From the NCBI GenBank assembly GCA_005406025.1, contig BGZK01000090.1, positions 124,001 through 188,000 of the forward strand: DNA of 64,000 bases. Reading direction: 5' to 3'. A program made the position numbers and the translations under genes. Position 1 is the first letter of the stretch. Each line of letters opens with the position of its first letter. The notes under the pieces are model-generated. The model searched no databases and was not told the origin of the DNA. It was given only the letters and a program-made list of their open reading frames with translations. This document shows positions 38,440 to 51,700 of this stretch, in pieces. This DNA is from Eumeta japonica. Lineage: Eukaryota > Arthropoda > Insecta > Lepidoptera > Psychidae.

Positions 38440-38755
38440 TTCGCGCCCGTTACACCACACAGTACAACGGCGCAGGCGCATCGCTCGCATACTTCCCGGC
38501 TATTAACTTACCCACTATTAAATCTTATCTATGCAAAGTACGTGTAGCTTCTTCTTATAGAAGTCAATAGGGAATTTGTCGTTTACGCTTTTAGGCTCCG
38601 AGCATGAGAACGGACCAACGGTCCACTTTTATTAATTCGCTAGTTCCATTATTAATGCGGTTTTATATCGGGTGACTGACAGTTTATAAAAGTCGTTCCG
38701 CTGGCAACCACAGCTCAGCTAAAGGTTCCTCTCGTTTAGTAGCAGTACTGTAAGT
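38440..38755 (+). promoter_or_regulatory. Weak candidate core promoter with a short leader and splice donor
   Basis: A TATAAAAG box at 38685-38692 is followed about 30 bp later by CTCAGCT (TCAG at 38715-38718), the spacing expected of a TATA/initiator pair in insects. About 30 bp further on, ACTGTAAGTC holds a GTAAGT donor (38752-38757). The upstream 200 bp is richer in CpG than its surroundings. This could be an internal promoter with a tiny untranslated first exon, but each element is short and may occur by chance in 64 kb. Confidence 0.22.
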
Positions 38756-41700
38756 CACATTAAGAAGAAGAAGAAATATTTAGAATCTTGTTTTTAAATA
38801 AAACATGATATATTTTATTGCGCTACTTTTCTCACTGGGAAAATACACGCCCTCTTAACTTAAGACATGATGTACGCGTCAATGTATTTTACAAAATTTT
38901 TCATTTAGTATCCAGAAAACAAAAATTGGAATTGTAATGCAATATAAGCGATTGTATTGTAAATTTTTTATATGTAGCAAAAAAGCTGAACGGGTTTCAT
39001 GTAAATATAGGTTAATGAAATAATTTGCATTTTCTGTTCCAAATTATTGTGAAAATGGATTTTAGAATAAATTTACTAAAGTACAATCAGAATCATAATT
39101 TATGTACTTCTCAAATTAATATTAGTAGATGGCATAATTACTTGGCAAGGCTTGCAATAGGCTCGGTGAACATTGCTTTATTCATGGCTTTTCCCACCCT
39201 TTTCTCAAACTTATAAATAGGCCCTGTCTTACCCATTTATTAATTTCCAAGCACGTTGATAGCATCTTGATAGCTTTCATTCAAATACTATGTCTTCTTT
39301 CGCCGCGATGCGCTTGGCGGAGTTTATTTTTATAGAGTCACTAAAAAGAATATATTGGATGCGGTATTTATGAAATATTTATACGCTAAAAATGGTTTTG
39401 TATAATGGTTAAGAATTAATTATAAAAATAAATATGAATACAGTAATAAATAAACTGATTATAATAATAAAATTACATGTACCTAATGATTCCACGTTCG
39501 GCCTTTTTAAATCAAAAGTCATTGTTAATGTTAAAGTTATTGTTATTGTCAGGCAAAAATAGGTTCACAGTAGACAATTTCTATTTCTACCGATTTCTTT
39601 CAATTGTAAAATAATAGAAGTATTCCCATTAGGAATAATGAGATTGCGTTTGTACGTTATTTAAACATCAACTTTGGAATGTCGTTAATATTACGTTCAA
39701 AACTTAGTATTTATATTGTTATTTTGGAATATTGTTTAGTTTAACATTAGTAATAAAAATAGATCTAAAATAGTAAACGTTATCGTACGTTTAATGTTTT
39801 TATATGCATTAAATATGAAATGTATTTTTGTACATGTGTCTAGAACTAAATAATTTTTTAGCTCCATACAAAGTTAAGTGTAGAGCCACTTCTTTCACCA
39901 ACTGAGCACATTCTCTTCGTTAATGCACGTCGATATCTCTACGAGAAATCTCCCTCTGTACCTATTTGTGCGTGTGCAGTTATTTATAAGCCTGGCCCTA
40001 TACTGGCTGTTTATTTGTGTGGTGCGTTGTGCATCGGCGAGTGCATAATTGCGGGGTAAAAAGAAAACGTCTGGATGAAGTGGATAAAAAAAAAAGATAA
40101 ATATGTAATGTTGAGAAGATCTAAAAGATACTAGTCGTTCCCTCAGCTCTGTATCCGTTAATGTCGCATTCCTTAGATAATTAATTTTATTCTATGTCAC
40201 GACTATTTTCCTTAAAGTCTTGGCGTCTGACATGCGCCGCCACGTGATTTCCAGCATTTCAAAATTCATTTGTCAAACACAAAAATGCAATGCGGTTAGG
40301 TGATTCAACATGTTGTCAATATGAAGAAACGCAAACTTGATAAATATGTTTGTTTACATTTTTTTTAGAACCCGCCACGATTATATTGCTTGCGTTCAAA
40401 GACCAGGGAAAATCTAGAGGAAAAACCTTGCGTTTCTATGGAGGTTACTTGGACCTTCAACGATATGAAGCTCTCGGTGCGTGTGGGGTCAGCGTGGAGG
40501 TTCTAGCCCACCATTATGACCTCGTGTACTGTGGTGATCCATACTTATGGTTTATAAAATTACAGATTTTTTTTTTACTATTTTTATTCAGATTACGAAA
40601 ATCGAAATGTTTATCAGTTTTATAAAACAAAGCGTTGAAGTATATGTAAAATTGCCCTTTTCTTTTAATAGTATCGAACCGCTTTAAATTCTATATAGAT
40701 TATTGACAAAGAGATCTATCTATAATATGTAGGAAAGTCATGTAAATTAATAGTCATAATTTTAGTACCTAGATCTAGCGTTCAATAGATGTTATCGGAA
40801 CCAGAGAGGAATTCTAGGCAATCGGCAAAAATCTTTCCGGGGAATCAAACTGTACTGCATATTCTCTTTATCACTAGTGTCTTAAAGACGCTTTATTATC
40901 GTTGCCAGCTCCGTCTTTTCTATGAGGACACGTGGTGCGTTAGCCCAGAATATCCGGGTTTCTATGCCTATTGGTCTACCGGACCCTGCATAGCCGAATG
41001 CAGCTCTGATTGCTGACCGCTTCCCCTCTCTTGTTTACGTTGTGATTTTGTTGATATCGATTTTTCATACGACAAATGATATGCCGCATCCAGTTTTATT
41101 TCTGTTCAACTTTTACTTTGTCGTTATTATCTGCTGTATGTATATGTTACTATCGTTCAGACAAATTGCTTCGGCCTTGCCTTGCCGAATTGGGAGCAAT
41201 TGGAGGAGCGGCCGCGCAAACCGGCTGGCGACCCTCCCCGTCTGCCGGCGTGATGTGTGTGCCTGGATTAGTTGCGATTGCGCGCACACTATTTATTGCA
41301 CTGTGTGCGCATATTTTCTAAAAAAAGGTACCAATCGGTGCTTTTGTTTTCTGAGCCAATCGCAATTATAGTCTATGAAAAATGGTGTCTGACTTTCATA
41401 TACAAATATTTGTATACGAATATATTGACACGTTTTTTATTTAGTAATACGCATTAATTAATAACTAAATACCTTTTATTCACACTGATGTATTTTTCTT
41501 TATAATGATGGACCATTAGCCACTTTAATTTCGTGTTTATCACATATTTGTAAAAATCATACAGACACTTCTTATATCTATCCTGTTTTTCGAACGACTA
41601 GATCCTAGTATGATTATTTTAAGTTCTGTATGCTATCCGGATCAGCACAGCCCTTCCATTCGATCATGAATATGTATGGTAACACAAATACATTCATTAT

Positions 41701-42484
41701 CTTATTTGCGGTTTTGAAATTGAAGTAAAGTATTTCAAATATCTTGTAGTTTATTTACATTTCTAATATCGTACCAGTAGAAATTTAATTATTTAATTGA
41801 ACATTACTCGTAATCAATTAAATTATTAGTGTGTGTCATTAAAAATTGAAATTAAAAAAAATCAATTTTAGGGTAATAAACGCAAGATATTTTGAACGTA
41901 AGTGCCTATTAACGCACAGGTTAATAGGATCCGATCCGAGATCTATATCCGAGATCACAACTATAAATGAGAATGAATTCAACAGAAAATTTATGCATAA
42001 AAAGGCTTTATAAAATGTAGTGGGAAAATATCGTTTGAAACGCTTTCAATGCTAAAACGAACGTATACTAAAAGCCTAATGTAAAACAAAATAAAAAAAA
42101 ATCAAAATTATTTTTCGATTTAAAAAAAAAAATCGAATGGAACAGTTTCACACAGTAATACATCAATCACTGTGGAGCATAGTTGAAAAATGACTCAGTA
42201 AGTATTTTTCACTACTCTATAAATCTGTATAAACAGTACAACTACGATATTCGGTGTGTATATGCAGAAGGTCACTGAACTGGCTGATGGTGTCTTACTG
42301 ATTTGCTTGTACGCAGCAAAACCCATATTTCCATCTGACAAAAGCGGGTTCCGGACTCGATTATTAATCGATGACGAAACGTCATTTTTTTTGGAAAAAA
42401 ATATTCTGCACTAAGCGTCGGCTCGCGTCTCGCTTAACCAACGACGGCAGCCGCCCGATCACGCCAGCACAACGGCGTTATAGT

Positions 42485-42548
42485 ATGCAAGTCGTTGTCG
42501 ACGTAGAATGCGAGTCGTTGTCGACATAGAATGCAAGTCGTTGTTGAC
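42485..42548 (+). repeat. 23-bp tandem repeat, 2.8 copies
   Basis: The unit is ATGCAAGTCGTTGTCGACG then TAGA. Copies start at 42485, 42508 and 42531 (the last partial), with one or two differences each. GTCGAC palindromes sit in the first two copies. Confidence 0.88.
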
Positions 42549-44726
42549 TCGATATCGAGATGCGTATCACGTCAGCGTAGTGAACTGCGCGGTCTAAGTG
42601 CGACGAATCGTTAGCGATGTCGCGACAGAAACATTTTCTCAGTGCTGCCAATTTCGTCGCGATAGAGCAACTCGTTTTGGTAGATACATTCATTGAGATC
42701 CGTAAAACACGAAATAGAGCCTTTTCGTCTATCTTTTACGTGCATGTATTACGCGATGTGTCGAGATCGAGTTAATTTCGCGCATTTGACGGGAAAGCTA
42801 ACCGTTTATGGCGCATTTTTGACATGACAAGAAAAAGGACTTTGAAGCTGATCAAAATTTGATTCGTGGCTCTTCTAGTTAGCATAATTTAACTCCAATA
42901 CAGTTAATACTAAAAATGCATTTTGAAGCCAATCCGAATTCGAGTCTACATAATAGCAATATATAATTAAACTGCAGTATGTGATAGTTTTAATGATAGT
43001 TTACTTATTTATAGCGTCGAGCGACAGATATGAGGTCTCTCTGCAGTGGGCACGACGATCCTCTGAGGAGAGGGAATCGGCCGTAGTCTGATAAATGTTT
43101 GGGGGTTTTAAATATCACGGAGGATTATAGCAATTTTTATTGACTTGTAGAATGTCTATGTGTATATTATCGATATTAACTCATGCGTCTCAAGAGGACG
43201 TGTTAACACCTACACACTATCGCAGCTTATTACTGACTGGATACGTCAAGCCATACGTGTTAGCTAGTGAAATTGGTCTAGACGCGTGTAGCCTTTTAAT
43301 AGCAGCAACTGAACCCACCGTCTTCCTAATTCGGAGCGAGCTTCACACCGGTCCGACCAATATCCGTAGAAGACAAATGTCCATGGGTATAACCAGCTTG
43401 ACTTGTTACCGGGCTGTATCATTGAGTAATGGTTTTGTATTTATTTTGGTTACGTATGATAAAATTAGAGAATAACTCTACCTTTAAGTGTCTTGTACTG
43501 TCTGATTGAAGGGAAAACTGCCTTCCGAACGAGTGGTAAAGTCTAAATTCGGAAAAAATGTGACCTATTTCAAATATCATTTAAAGATCTATGAAATACA
43601 TAAAAAGAAATCCATGTCAGTTTTCGAACTCATTTTCCGCTTGTACTAAATAAAGGTCATTCCACTGTTTGAATTCAGTGTTAGCTGGAATTCCTTTAGA
43701 TATCTAGATATCGTGAAGTGCGTTGATTACTCAGCGTTATCTGCCTCCGTAAATGATTTTCGCAGCGGCGCGCGCGCCGCCCAGCAGTCGTAACGGGTCG
43801 TTCGGTAGCGTAATCGCTCTCCGCCGTATTGTTATCGATGACCGGCATCAGTACGTTATCGACTATCGATACCTTATCGAATATTTGTCGAATGACGAAC
43901 ACCGTACGTTGGCGGGGTGTTTTTTTTGTCGCGTGTTTTTTGTCGCCGTCTAACATTCGGACGTGTTTACGTTTCCGCGTCGCTCGCTCGATTGATAACC
44001 TGTAGCTGTTGCATCGATTCGGCGTAGTTTTCGCTGTATCGCTTTGTGACGTAGGACTCGGTGTGTGGATATATTTTTTTTTGAGGTTCCGTACTAGGAG
44101 GTTTTCTGTTCGAGGGGTGCATGATAAGATACTTTTATCGGATATTACTGGCATTAAGTTCGCTATCTTTTATGGACTTTTTGTTAGAATTTTTATTTAT
44201 ATTAATGAGCGAACTTCCTAGGTGTGGATTGGATCGAATCCAATTTCTAGGCAATATTATGTTTAATAAATGTTAAGATTTACGTCCAAAGTATAATAGA
44301 TAATAAACATTTTCAGGTTGTATATTCAGAATCATAAATATACAATTTCAGGTGTATATTTAGGATTCTGGTTTAGATATAATGTGTATTTTGGCAAACT
44401 GACTAACGATTTAGTATTATTACAGTTAATTAGATCTTTTTTAATTCTAATTGCGAAAACCTAAACTGATATTTAAAAATCTGATACAGTGGGTCTAGGC
44501 GAAACTTGTGTTAAGGTAGAAAGGGCTTTGGATATACTGATGCGTTATAGATGTTATTCGGGGCACACACTACGAAGATTAAATGTATTATTTATTTTAA
44601 GATACTACGTAGCGTCACTGTAAATTTTAATGTATACGATATACCTTAATATTATATATTTCATCGTGTGTAACGCCTTTTATTGATGTTCTTTAATTTC
44701 TGATTGTTGATTTTTAACATTTCCAG

Positions 44727-44821
44727 AGGTGACCCAGTTGGAAGACCCGAGGCTAGAATGGATGAGCATACAAGAGGCCATGCTGAGGGACTACCTGCAG
44801 ACCGCGCAGGAGGCGTTGGAG
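44727..44821 (+). CDS. kibra: Kibra (WWC family) internal exon: end of second WW domain and start of coiled coil
   Basis: The exon is 95 bp, with acceptor TTTCCAG ending at 44726 and donor GTGAGT from 44822. Two leading bases join the last base of the upstream exon to make a Gln codon; 31 full codons follow and the exon ends in phase 0. The peptide runs VTQLEDPRLEW, then MSIQEAMLRDYLQTAQEALE. TQLEDPR closes the WW2 domain. Where canonical WW domains have a second Trp, this one has Leu; an Ile or Leu there is usual for Kibra WW2, so the change is a family trait and not damage. The following helix (QEAMLRDYL...AQEALE) is the conserved lead-in to the WWC coiled coil. Matching phase and residue order across the junction make the pairing with the exon at 34730-34839 secure. 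The next exon (a VKQQRL-like region in relatives) was not found before 64000. Confidence 0.93.
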
Positions 44822-45355
44822 GTGAGTCTAGATGGAACATTTAAGCCGGATTGCATTGGAGCAATCCTTTGACTTAACGTAATAAAACAGTTGTAATGTA
44901 AATATAAATAATCTAACAAACAAATTTGAACTACATAATACGATACAATTTTTTACTATAAAACACAATAAAGGGGTATAAAAACAGTATTGTATGTCAA
45001 GTCAAATGTCTCAGCGCTCAGAAACGGAATTTAATGCGATCGTAATCGATAATCTAGTAAGGATAAGATTAGTAGTTCTTCGATGGACCTGTGTAATCCT
45101 TTGTGTAATCTTTGAAAAACACGTGATGTGTGTACACGACCTTTGGATTACACATGTTCTATGCCATCGTTACATCTTGCACCTTTATAGGACAGATCGT
45201 GTCAAATTTCTTGGCCGATATAGGCTTAACCATCGTGTATTTGATTGTATTGACGCAAGTTTGCATACACGTTGTTTTCAGATTAGGCACAAAGCTTGAT
45301 GTAGATAGTCTGTATGCCCATAGCCGATTATTAATTCCAAGCCGCCAACAAAACG

Positions 45356-45385
45356 TTTGTTTTGTTGTTTTCGCAACAAAACAAA
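45356..45385. repeat. Perfect hairpin, 12-bp stem, 6-nt loop
   Basis: TTTGTTTTGTTG (45356-45367), loop TTTTCG, CAACAAAACAAA (45374-45385). Confidence 0.85.
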
Positions 45386-46914
45386 AGTCTTAAAATTTTT
45401 AGGTGTGACTCTTTTTTCATAATCAAAAAAGGTGTTAGTACCAGGAATTTTAGGATTTCTGCGACGGCGTCGATTCGAAATATCGTTTTTTTTTTTTGTA
45501 GGCCATTTTAAGAGGCAAACGAGCGTGAGAGCCTCTCGGAGATTAGGTGCGATCGCCGCCGCTCATGTACACCCGCAACCCTAAAGGTTGTATCTTTAAA
45601 CTTGCCAACCTTAAATTTAGTATGTTGCCTGTCTTTAAGGAAGGAATGAGATATCCGATAGAAGGAGGAGTGGGCCACAGAAACTCTCACAGACTGAACG
45701 AAACGCAACAGCGGCAGCTGCTTCTTCACATTTGTGTTCTGTGAGAGTCGTGTCTCACCGGTCGGACCGACCAATTTTCGTATTGCGGCCAAGTTCACAA
45801 CATTAACTGTATGACTCCATCACAATACTGTAGCCGACTGTGTCAGACGGTGGGGTTTTGGTTTTTAATAGCATTTTGCACCTCCCTATTCTAAAACTTT
45901 GTAAATTGTAACGCTATCTTCGTCACCCTGTATCGTCCTTTCGACAACAGACCATTATCTATCCAGAGAGAGGGTCGTTGGACGACAAAGAAATTCCCGC
46001 TTGCCGGTGCGAATGCCGTAACAAATTTTTTGTTTTAATCACCGCACCGCCTCGACGAGAGCTATCTGCCGCGACGGCCGCCGGGTTTCGCATTCCCCGG
46101 CCTGAACGACGGCGGCGGCCGGATGACCGGATAATGGATATGCGCCGCGGCTTATCTGCCGCGGATCGCCTCGCCTGGACGAGATGGTATCGGCGCGCGA
46201 ATAGGTCCGTCCGGTGTACCTACGCTGTTGTAACTCTGAATCGAAACGGAATCGAATTGCAATTGTATTTCAAAATACGGCATGTTAGATCCCGTCGTGC
46301 GTTGATTCCAAATCGCGGTAAGATTCATGCAGGCGTGTTCCATTTCAGAATTTATTTATTGCACTTCAAAAATATTGTAGCGTGCATATACGAAGAAATT
46401 TTCAAAAAAGTATTTGCTCTCGTATTCAGGATTATTTTGTAGGTAATAAAGTTATTTTTAAAAGTGTTTAATAAACGCTCTAAATTCGGCTTAAGCTTGT
46501 AACTTGTATCGTTTTGTCGAGCGATAATGAATTGTTCGGACATCCGTTTTCTTAGTGATACGATAGTCTATATATATAATAATTGTTCTTGAGGCTCGAT
46601 CACGTACAAACTACTGAACTTATCAGTCAGTTTAGGATTGAGGCCATTCGATGCGGAATCGTTTGCAGATGGTTATAGGCCATTCATAATATAAAAATTG
46701 TAAAATTATGTTAGTATGGATATTGTTATACACTGGCGGCTGGACGGATTGTAATCAAATAGGTATGTTATATTTTCAAATAAGATATGAGATTAATATA
46801 ATATATTATATTATACATATAATAACCTTACATTTTAGGTAAAATATGTATAAATACCAATAATAATGGTATTTAAACATTTTGTTGTTGTTTCGACATC
46901 CTTTCCAGTATAAA

Positions 46915-47175
46915 TCGTAATTTGTTATTGCTACAATTAATGGCCCGAGAGGAGCAAGGTCGGTATCGACACCGGCATTGAAATCGAGAACAGGACCCGG
47001 CGATGGAACTAGAATTGACATCGAGTATTTGATTGTGATCGCGAACAAATTTGACATCAATATTAGCCTATATATAAAATGAAGGGATTCATTTTATATC
47101 CGCATTCGAATAATAAAAAAGATCTGCTAAATTTAAATTTACGCCTAGCGAAGCGGACGGGTGACCGCTAGTGAT
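46915..47175 (-). repeat. Degenerate family-B repeat
   Basis: Read on the minus strand this has the CTAGCGGTCACCCGTCCGCT start (about 47152-47173) and the CCGGTGTCGATACC and CGGGTCCTGTTCTCGATTTC modules of family B. It is more decayed than the copies at 2454 and 31976. Confidence 0.5.
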
Positions 47176-48725
47176 AATATATATTAAAAATAAATTTTTT
47201 AGGAAAGTATGCTTCTCGTATATGATCCTGACCACATACAAAATATGTGGTAGATGTAAACAAGATTCATAGTTAAAAAAATGCAAATAATACTATTAAA
47301 AAAGGTTATGACACTCGGTACGATCTCGATTTCGAGCGATATTGGTAATATTTCGATTCGGTATAATATTCGATTTTAGACATTTCAATGTGAAGAATTA
47401 AAAATCGATGGCCATATTTTTTTTAATTCAAAAATTTCTTCCACGTGTACGCTGCAAACTTTTCAAACTGAAATACAGTGTTGCCTTCCAACGAAACGAA
47501 TACAAAATGTAACCTTCAATCTGACGATTAGGTATCTTTGGATGATATGCTCAAGGATTAAACTGGAATTTCTGACTATAAATATGTTATAGCGACTCCC
47601 ACGCTTGGAGATATGGAACAACAAAATTCTTCTATAATATAGGGCAATATAATTCGCTTGAACATCTTCTAAGGTTCAATGAACTATACGCCCCGTCCCA
47701 CGTGCCCGTCAGCTGACGTTGCGAAAAATAATTGCAACATTTTTTTTTTTTCATTTATTTGATGTCGATATGTGATAGTTTTTGCTCCTTCAATGATTGT
47801 GGATATGCAATCAAATGTTGTGTATACAGTGTTCTATTTTTTATTATAAATATATATTAAAATGACATTAAAAAAAATACTTTATATTACGAATGTATTA
47901 ATAGTGATGAAGATTATTTTGTTTGTGGTACTTAAATGATAATTATTTAGATTTTATATTTTTTTTAAATAGGGATTTTCGTCGTGGGGGGTTGTCATCT
48001 ATTTTAGCGCAAGGACACAGTTTTAAGAATGGTTACTGGAGAAACACTGCCTTTGACAGTAGTGGGGTGATATTGACACAACACACCGGGGAAATTGTTC
48101 ATAGTTCATTTACATATTGATGATTGATATTCGATTGGGAGTGTTTTCTATCCGTTGGCCTCGTGTGCCCGCCACCATTGTGATCGCTAAACAAAAGTAT
48201 GGTATTTTTGGTGATGGGTGTCGACAAATTTTAGTAGATATTTATTTATTTTCTCGATGGAAAATTCAATTTCTGTTTGTGTGTGTTAAACTTTCAGGGC
48301 AATACTTGAGAAATTATAATTTTTTAAATGCTGCTGTCGACTTAAAGGCATATGTATAAGGCCTCCGGAAAACATAAGTAGGTATAGTTATATGATTAAC
48401 CGAGGTTATCTCAAACGCTTAAGATAACCCCGTTATCTTTAAATCTCTAAAGAGTCTAATGACACATCTGAATAGAGATTGTTTAGGTTTTTCGAGTGCA
48501 GTCTGATACATGAAATGATCGTACCTTTGACGCGTAAGTAATTTATAAAAATATACAAAATAAAATTGATTCTCATAATCAAAGCCACATCGTATCAACT
48601 TCATTAAGGTTCGTGCTGAAAATTTGAAACCCTAGACAATATATAGTTTATAGTGTGTTTAAAGTATAATCTAAGTGAACATTGCTCTCGTAAAGCCTGC
48701 CGATTTGCTTTTCTATGTATGTTTT

Positions 48726-48733
<8 letters not shown>

Positions 48734-48774
<41 letters not shown>
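48734..48774. repeat. (TA)n microsatellite preceded by (TG)n
   Basis: About 20 TA units directly after TTTTGTGTGTG, a compound TG/TA tract. It produces spurious Tyr-Ile frames on both strands. Confidence 0.93.
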
Positions 48775-48776
<2 letters not shown>

Positions 48777-51700
48777 TATATAAACAGTTACCGCTGCACT
48801 TTATAATTTTAACTAAATTCGATGTCGACAAAATTGCGTATTTGTTCACTTATGCATAATGACGTCCAAATTATGTAGACATAACATCATTTACGACCGT
48901 ATAAATATTAAGTTGGCACGTTATAAATTTTCGACTGGTATTATTTAAAATATAAATATACAGCGGCATTATCTTCTTTTAATACACTCGGTTCTGTTTA
49001 TTTCGAACCGTTAATAAAATAAAAAAAATAAATCTGCTATAACAATAAATCAAATTTATAATTATAAGTATTATTGAGAATGCGCACGCGCCAGATTCAC
49101 CGGCCGTTTGTGTCACGTCCGAGTAATCGGGCTTATCTACACACTGACGTCAAGCCGTCTCTCCGTCAACGGAGTGCCGAAGTCGCCTGACCTTTAAGAT
49201 TGTAGACTTGCCGCGGGTTTGTATCGTCGATAGGGTCTGTATTGATGATATTTGTGAAGCGCGGAGGAGTGTTTAAGATTCCAGGCCCTCAATATGAAAT
49301 AAAATTGTGGAAGGGTATACCTCAACGACGGGGTTATTAAAATTTGACACGGCAGCCTATGAATTTGCGTTCAAACTGTATCATGTTATTTGAATTTGTG
49401 ATAACACTGTACTTGATTCATGTGTACAATCATTTTGACAAGACCTCGTTCTGATGCTTTTTTTGAAAATAATTCAAATATGCAATTTTGTTTACGCTTG
49501 AAATGTTTCATAGAATTTCATGGAATTTTGTTTACGCGAGAGATCTTGTAAAAAACCAAAACACGAATGACGTATTACGTTTGCATGAGCGCCTCTATCT
49601 GGTAGCGGAAAAGCTTAGGATTCTCGTGTTCAGTTTAGGTTTATGGCCGTTGACGCGGGCGCGTCGTGTGATTCACGCTAAATTTGCGTTCCTAAGGAAG
49701 TCGTCGGGTAGAAGACGCGGTCGGGTCTCGCGGCCGACGGCGTCTAGAAGGCGGGAAAGTAGACTAAGTTTTTTCCGCCTGTCGTCTGGGTTACGTCTGT
49801 TTGCTTGTCCGTCTGCGGTCCGGGTCGGCGAAATGCGACGCGGCGCAGGCGTATACACGGAATGACGAACCGATGCGCGAACACCGGCATCGATCGCGAT
49901 CGAGACACAAGATTCGTACTGCGAGTCCGTCCGTTACATTGTCCACGTTTCGGCGTCGGCTGGCGTTATAAAAAAGGATCTATATTTCAAAGTTTTAGTT
50001 TCGTCTGCGCATTGGCATTGCTATATTCCTACACTAACTGACGGATGTAACTCGTCCGTCAGTCCCTGTAGCGATATAGATTGAGGTTGAAATTGCTATT
50101 TCTCGTATAAAGAGTACTTATGTAGAGCACGTATATACTCGGAGTGTCGGGCCTCATGCGAAACTTGACGCGATGATTTTGGTCGATCTGGTCCGACAGA
50201 ATGTTTCTTCGCGCATGTTTCTTTACATCGCTAAAGACAGTTAAGCCAGTTAAGCCTACATGCTCCAAATCACGTTTCAATCTAAGAAACAAGTCGCACG
50301 TGTGACATGTTACTATCTATACTAATGTAACAAACTCAGCCCAGTACAGACAATACCAATTCAGGAATCCGTTTATTTATAAATTTGGACGTGTTTTTTT
50401 TACCTTTCCAAAAACTGGATTGTCCTCGAATTTTCTATCTACGCTTTTGTTTACGACTAAAGATGATAATAAATGTTCAAAAATATTATAGTACTACACG
50501 CAGCAAATATGAAAACGGGGAATCAGCACGGCAGAGTTCTTTCTTCCCTTAACGAGCGAAATGCGATAATTAGAATAGCGTTCTAGCGGTACCGTAGCGT
50601 GACTTCGTGACGTCGATTGTTGTGGAAACTCTAGATATATATATATATCTGTTTCTTTTTAACGTTTGCACTTTTTTTTTAAAGTGAAAACTTCTTTAGG
50701 CCCGTTGAGCATTTTTGAGATGGGAAAAAACCATTGAACTCGCGACACTGTTACCGTTACTGCAACCGACACCTTTGTATATAAGTATGTACTTACATTG
50801 GCCCCGTTTACACGAAAGTTGAGCTTCGGGTTGAAATACATTGATAATATAACTATATATAATACAAACATATATTGTGTATGTACGTACAACATAGATA
50901 GATATATTAATGTCGGAACTTTTCGTATTGTATTTGTAAATTTACGTTTTAAGATATAGATTGCAATTTTTGTATGTAAACAAATATGCATTATTTTTCA
51001 TGTACGATAGCGCAATAAATGAATATTGTAATATAATTTTTGTAATAGTAGTTATTATAATAATGAATAAAAAAAACACTTCATTTAGAAGTGTTTCCTG
51101 CACAATAAAATATATTTCCTGATGATCAAAAAAATACATATTTGTTTTCACTTCTGTCGGCACTTCCAGAGTGCCACATTTTTTTTTTTTTAATTTCAAC
51201 CCTTGAACCCCGACAGCTGTAGAACGCAACAATATCGCTTATTTATATGACAGATGAATGATACGAGTATACACTCCACAGTGAGTGCGTGTACACAGAC
51301 TGAAGTATAGTTCTCGACAGCGCACAGAATATTTGTTGACATACCCCGGCTGGCGATTGCAAATATCTCGTACTTCGACGCTCGCCCTGCGTGTAGGCAT
51401 CCGCGCTTGTACCCGCGCGAGTGCCCGCCTAGTGCGATACGTGTTGATACACACACACTCGGGGGCGTTGGAGTGCGTGTAAGAAAATTGCGCGTGCGCA
51501 CATTGCGTCAATATTGTTTTTGCGCTCGGGGGACAGAATTCGCTTTAGCGGGTTTGCTTATGACGAACCATCTATCTTTTTTTCTTTTGGTTTCGCCCTT
51601 CTTCAGACTTGAAATACAGTAAAAATTAAAATGATAGTGAAAAGTGAACACCGTCGATATTCGAGTTTTAGTATATCGAGGAATCGTAAAAAATTACGAC

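Larger units (their letters stand above)
34840..44726 (+). other. kibra: kibra intron splitting the WW2 domain
   Basis: This 9,887-bp phase-1 intron runs from GTGAGT to TTTCCAG and interrupts the WW2 domain between its second and third strands. It contains no open frame that I recognise. Inside it are a 32-bp palindrome and a perfect 24-bp-stem hairpin (36632-36738), a short 23-bp tandem repeat (42485-42548), a CpG-richer segment with a possible core promoter (about 38440-38750), and otherwise AT-rich sequence. The open frames within it (such as 40350-40625, 41042-41371 and 43140-43475) have no recognisable domain and are treated as chance. Confidence 0.85.

Noticed and set aside
45547..45744. 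Plus frame containing ETQQRQLLL, considered as the next kibra exon (VKQQRL region)
   Set aside because: The surrounding residues do not match the Kibra coiled coil and no acceptor fits the required phase 0.
45978..46442. 154-codon frame in a CG-rich patch
   Set aside because: The first half is Arg-rich from CG-dense DNA and the second half is AT-rich; no domain, no splice signals, and a minus-strand frame overlaps it.
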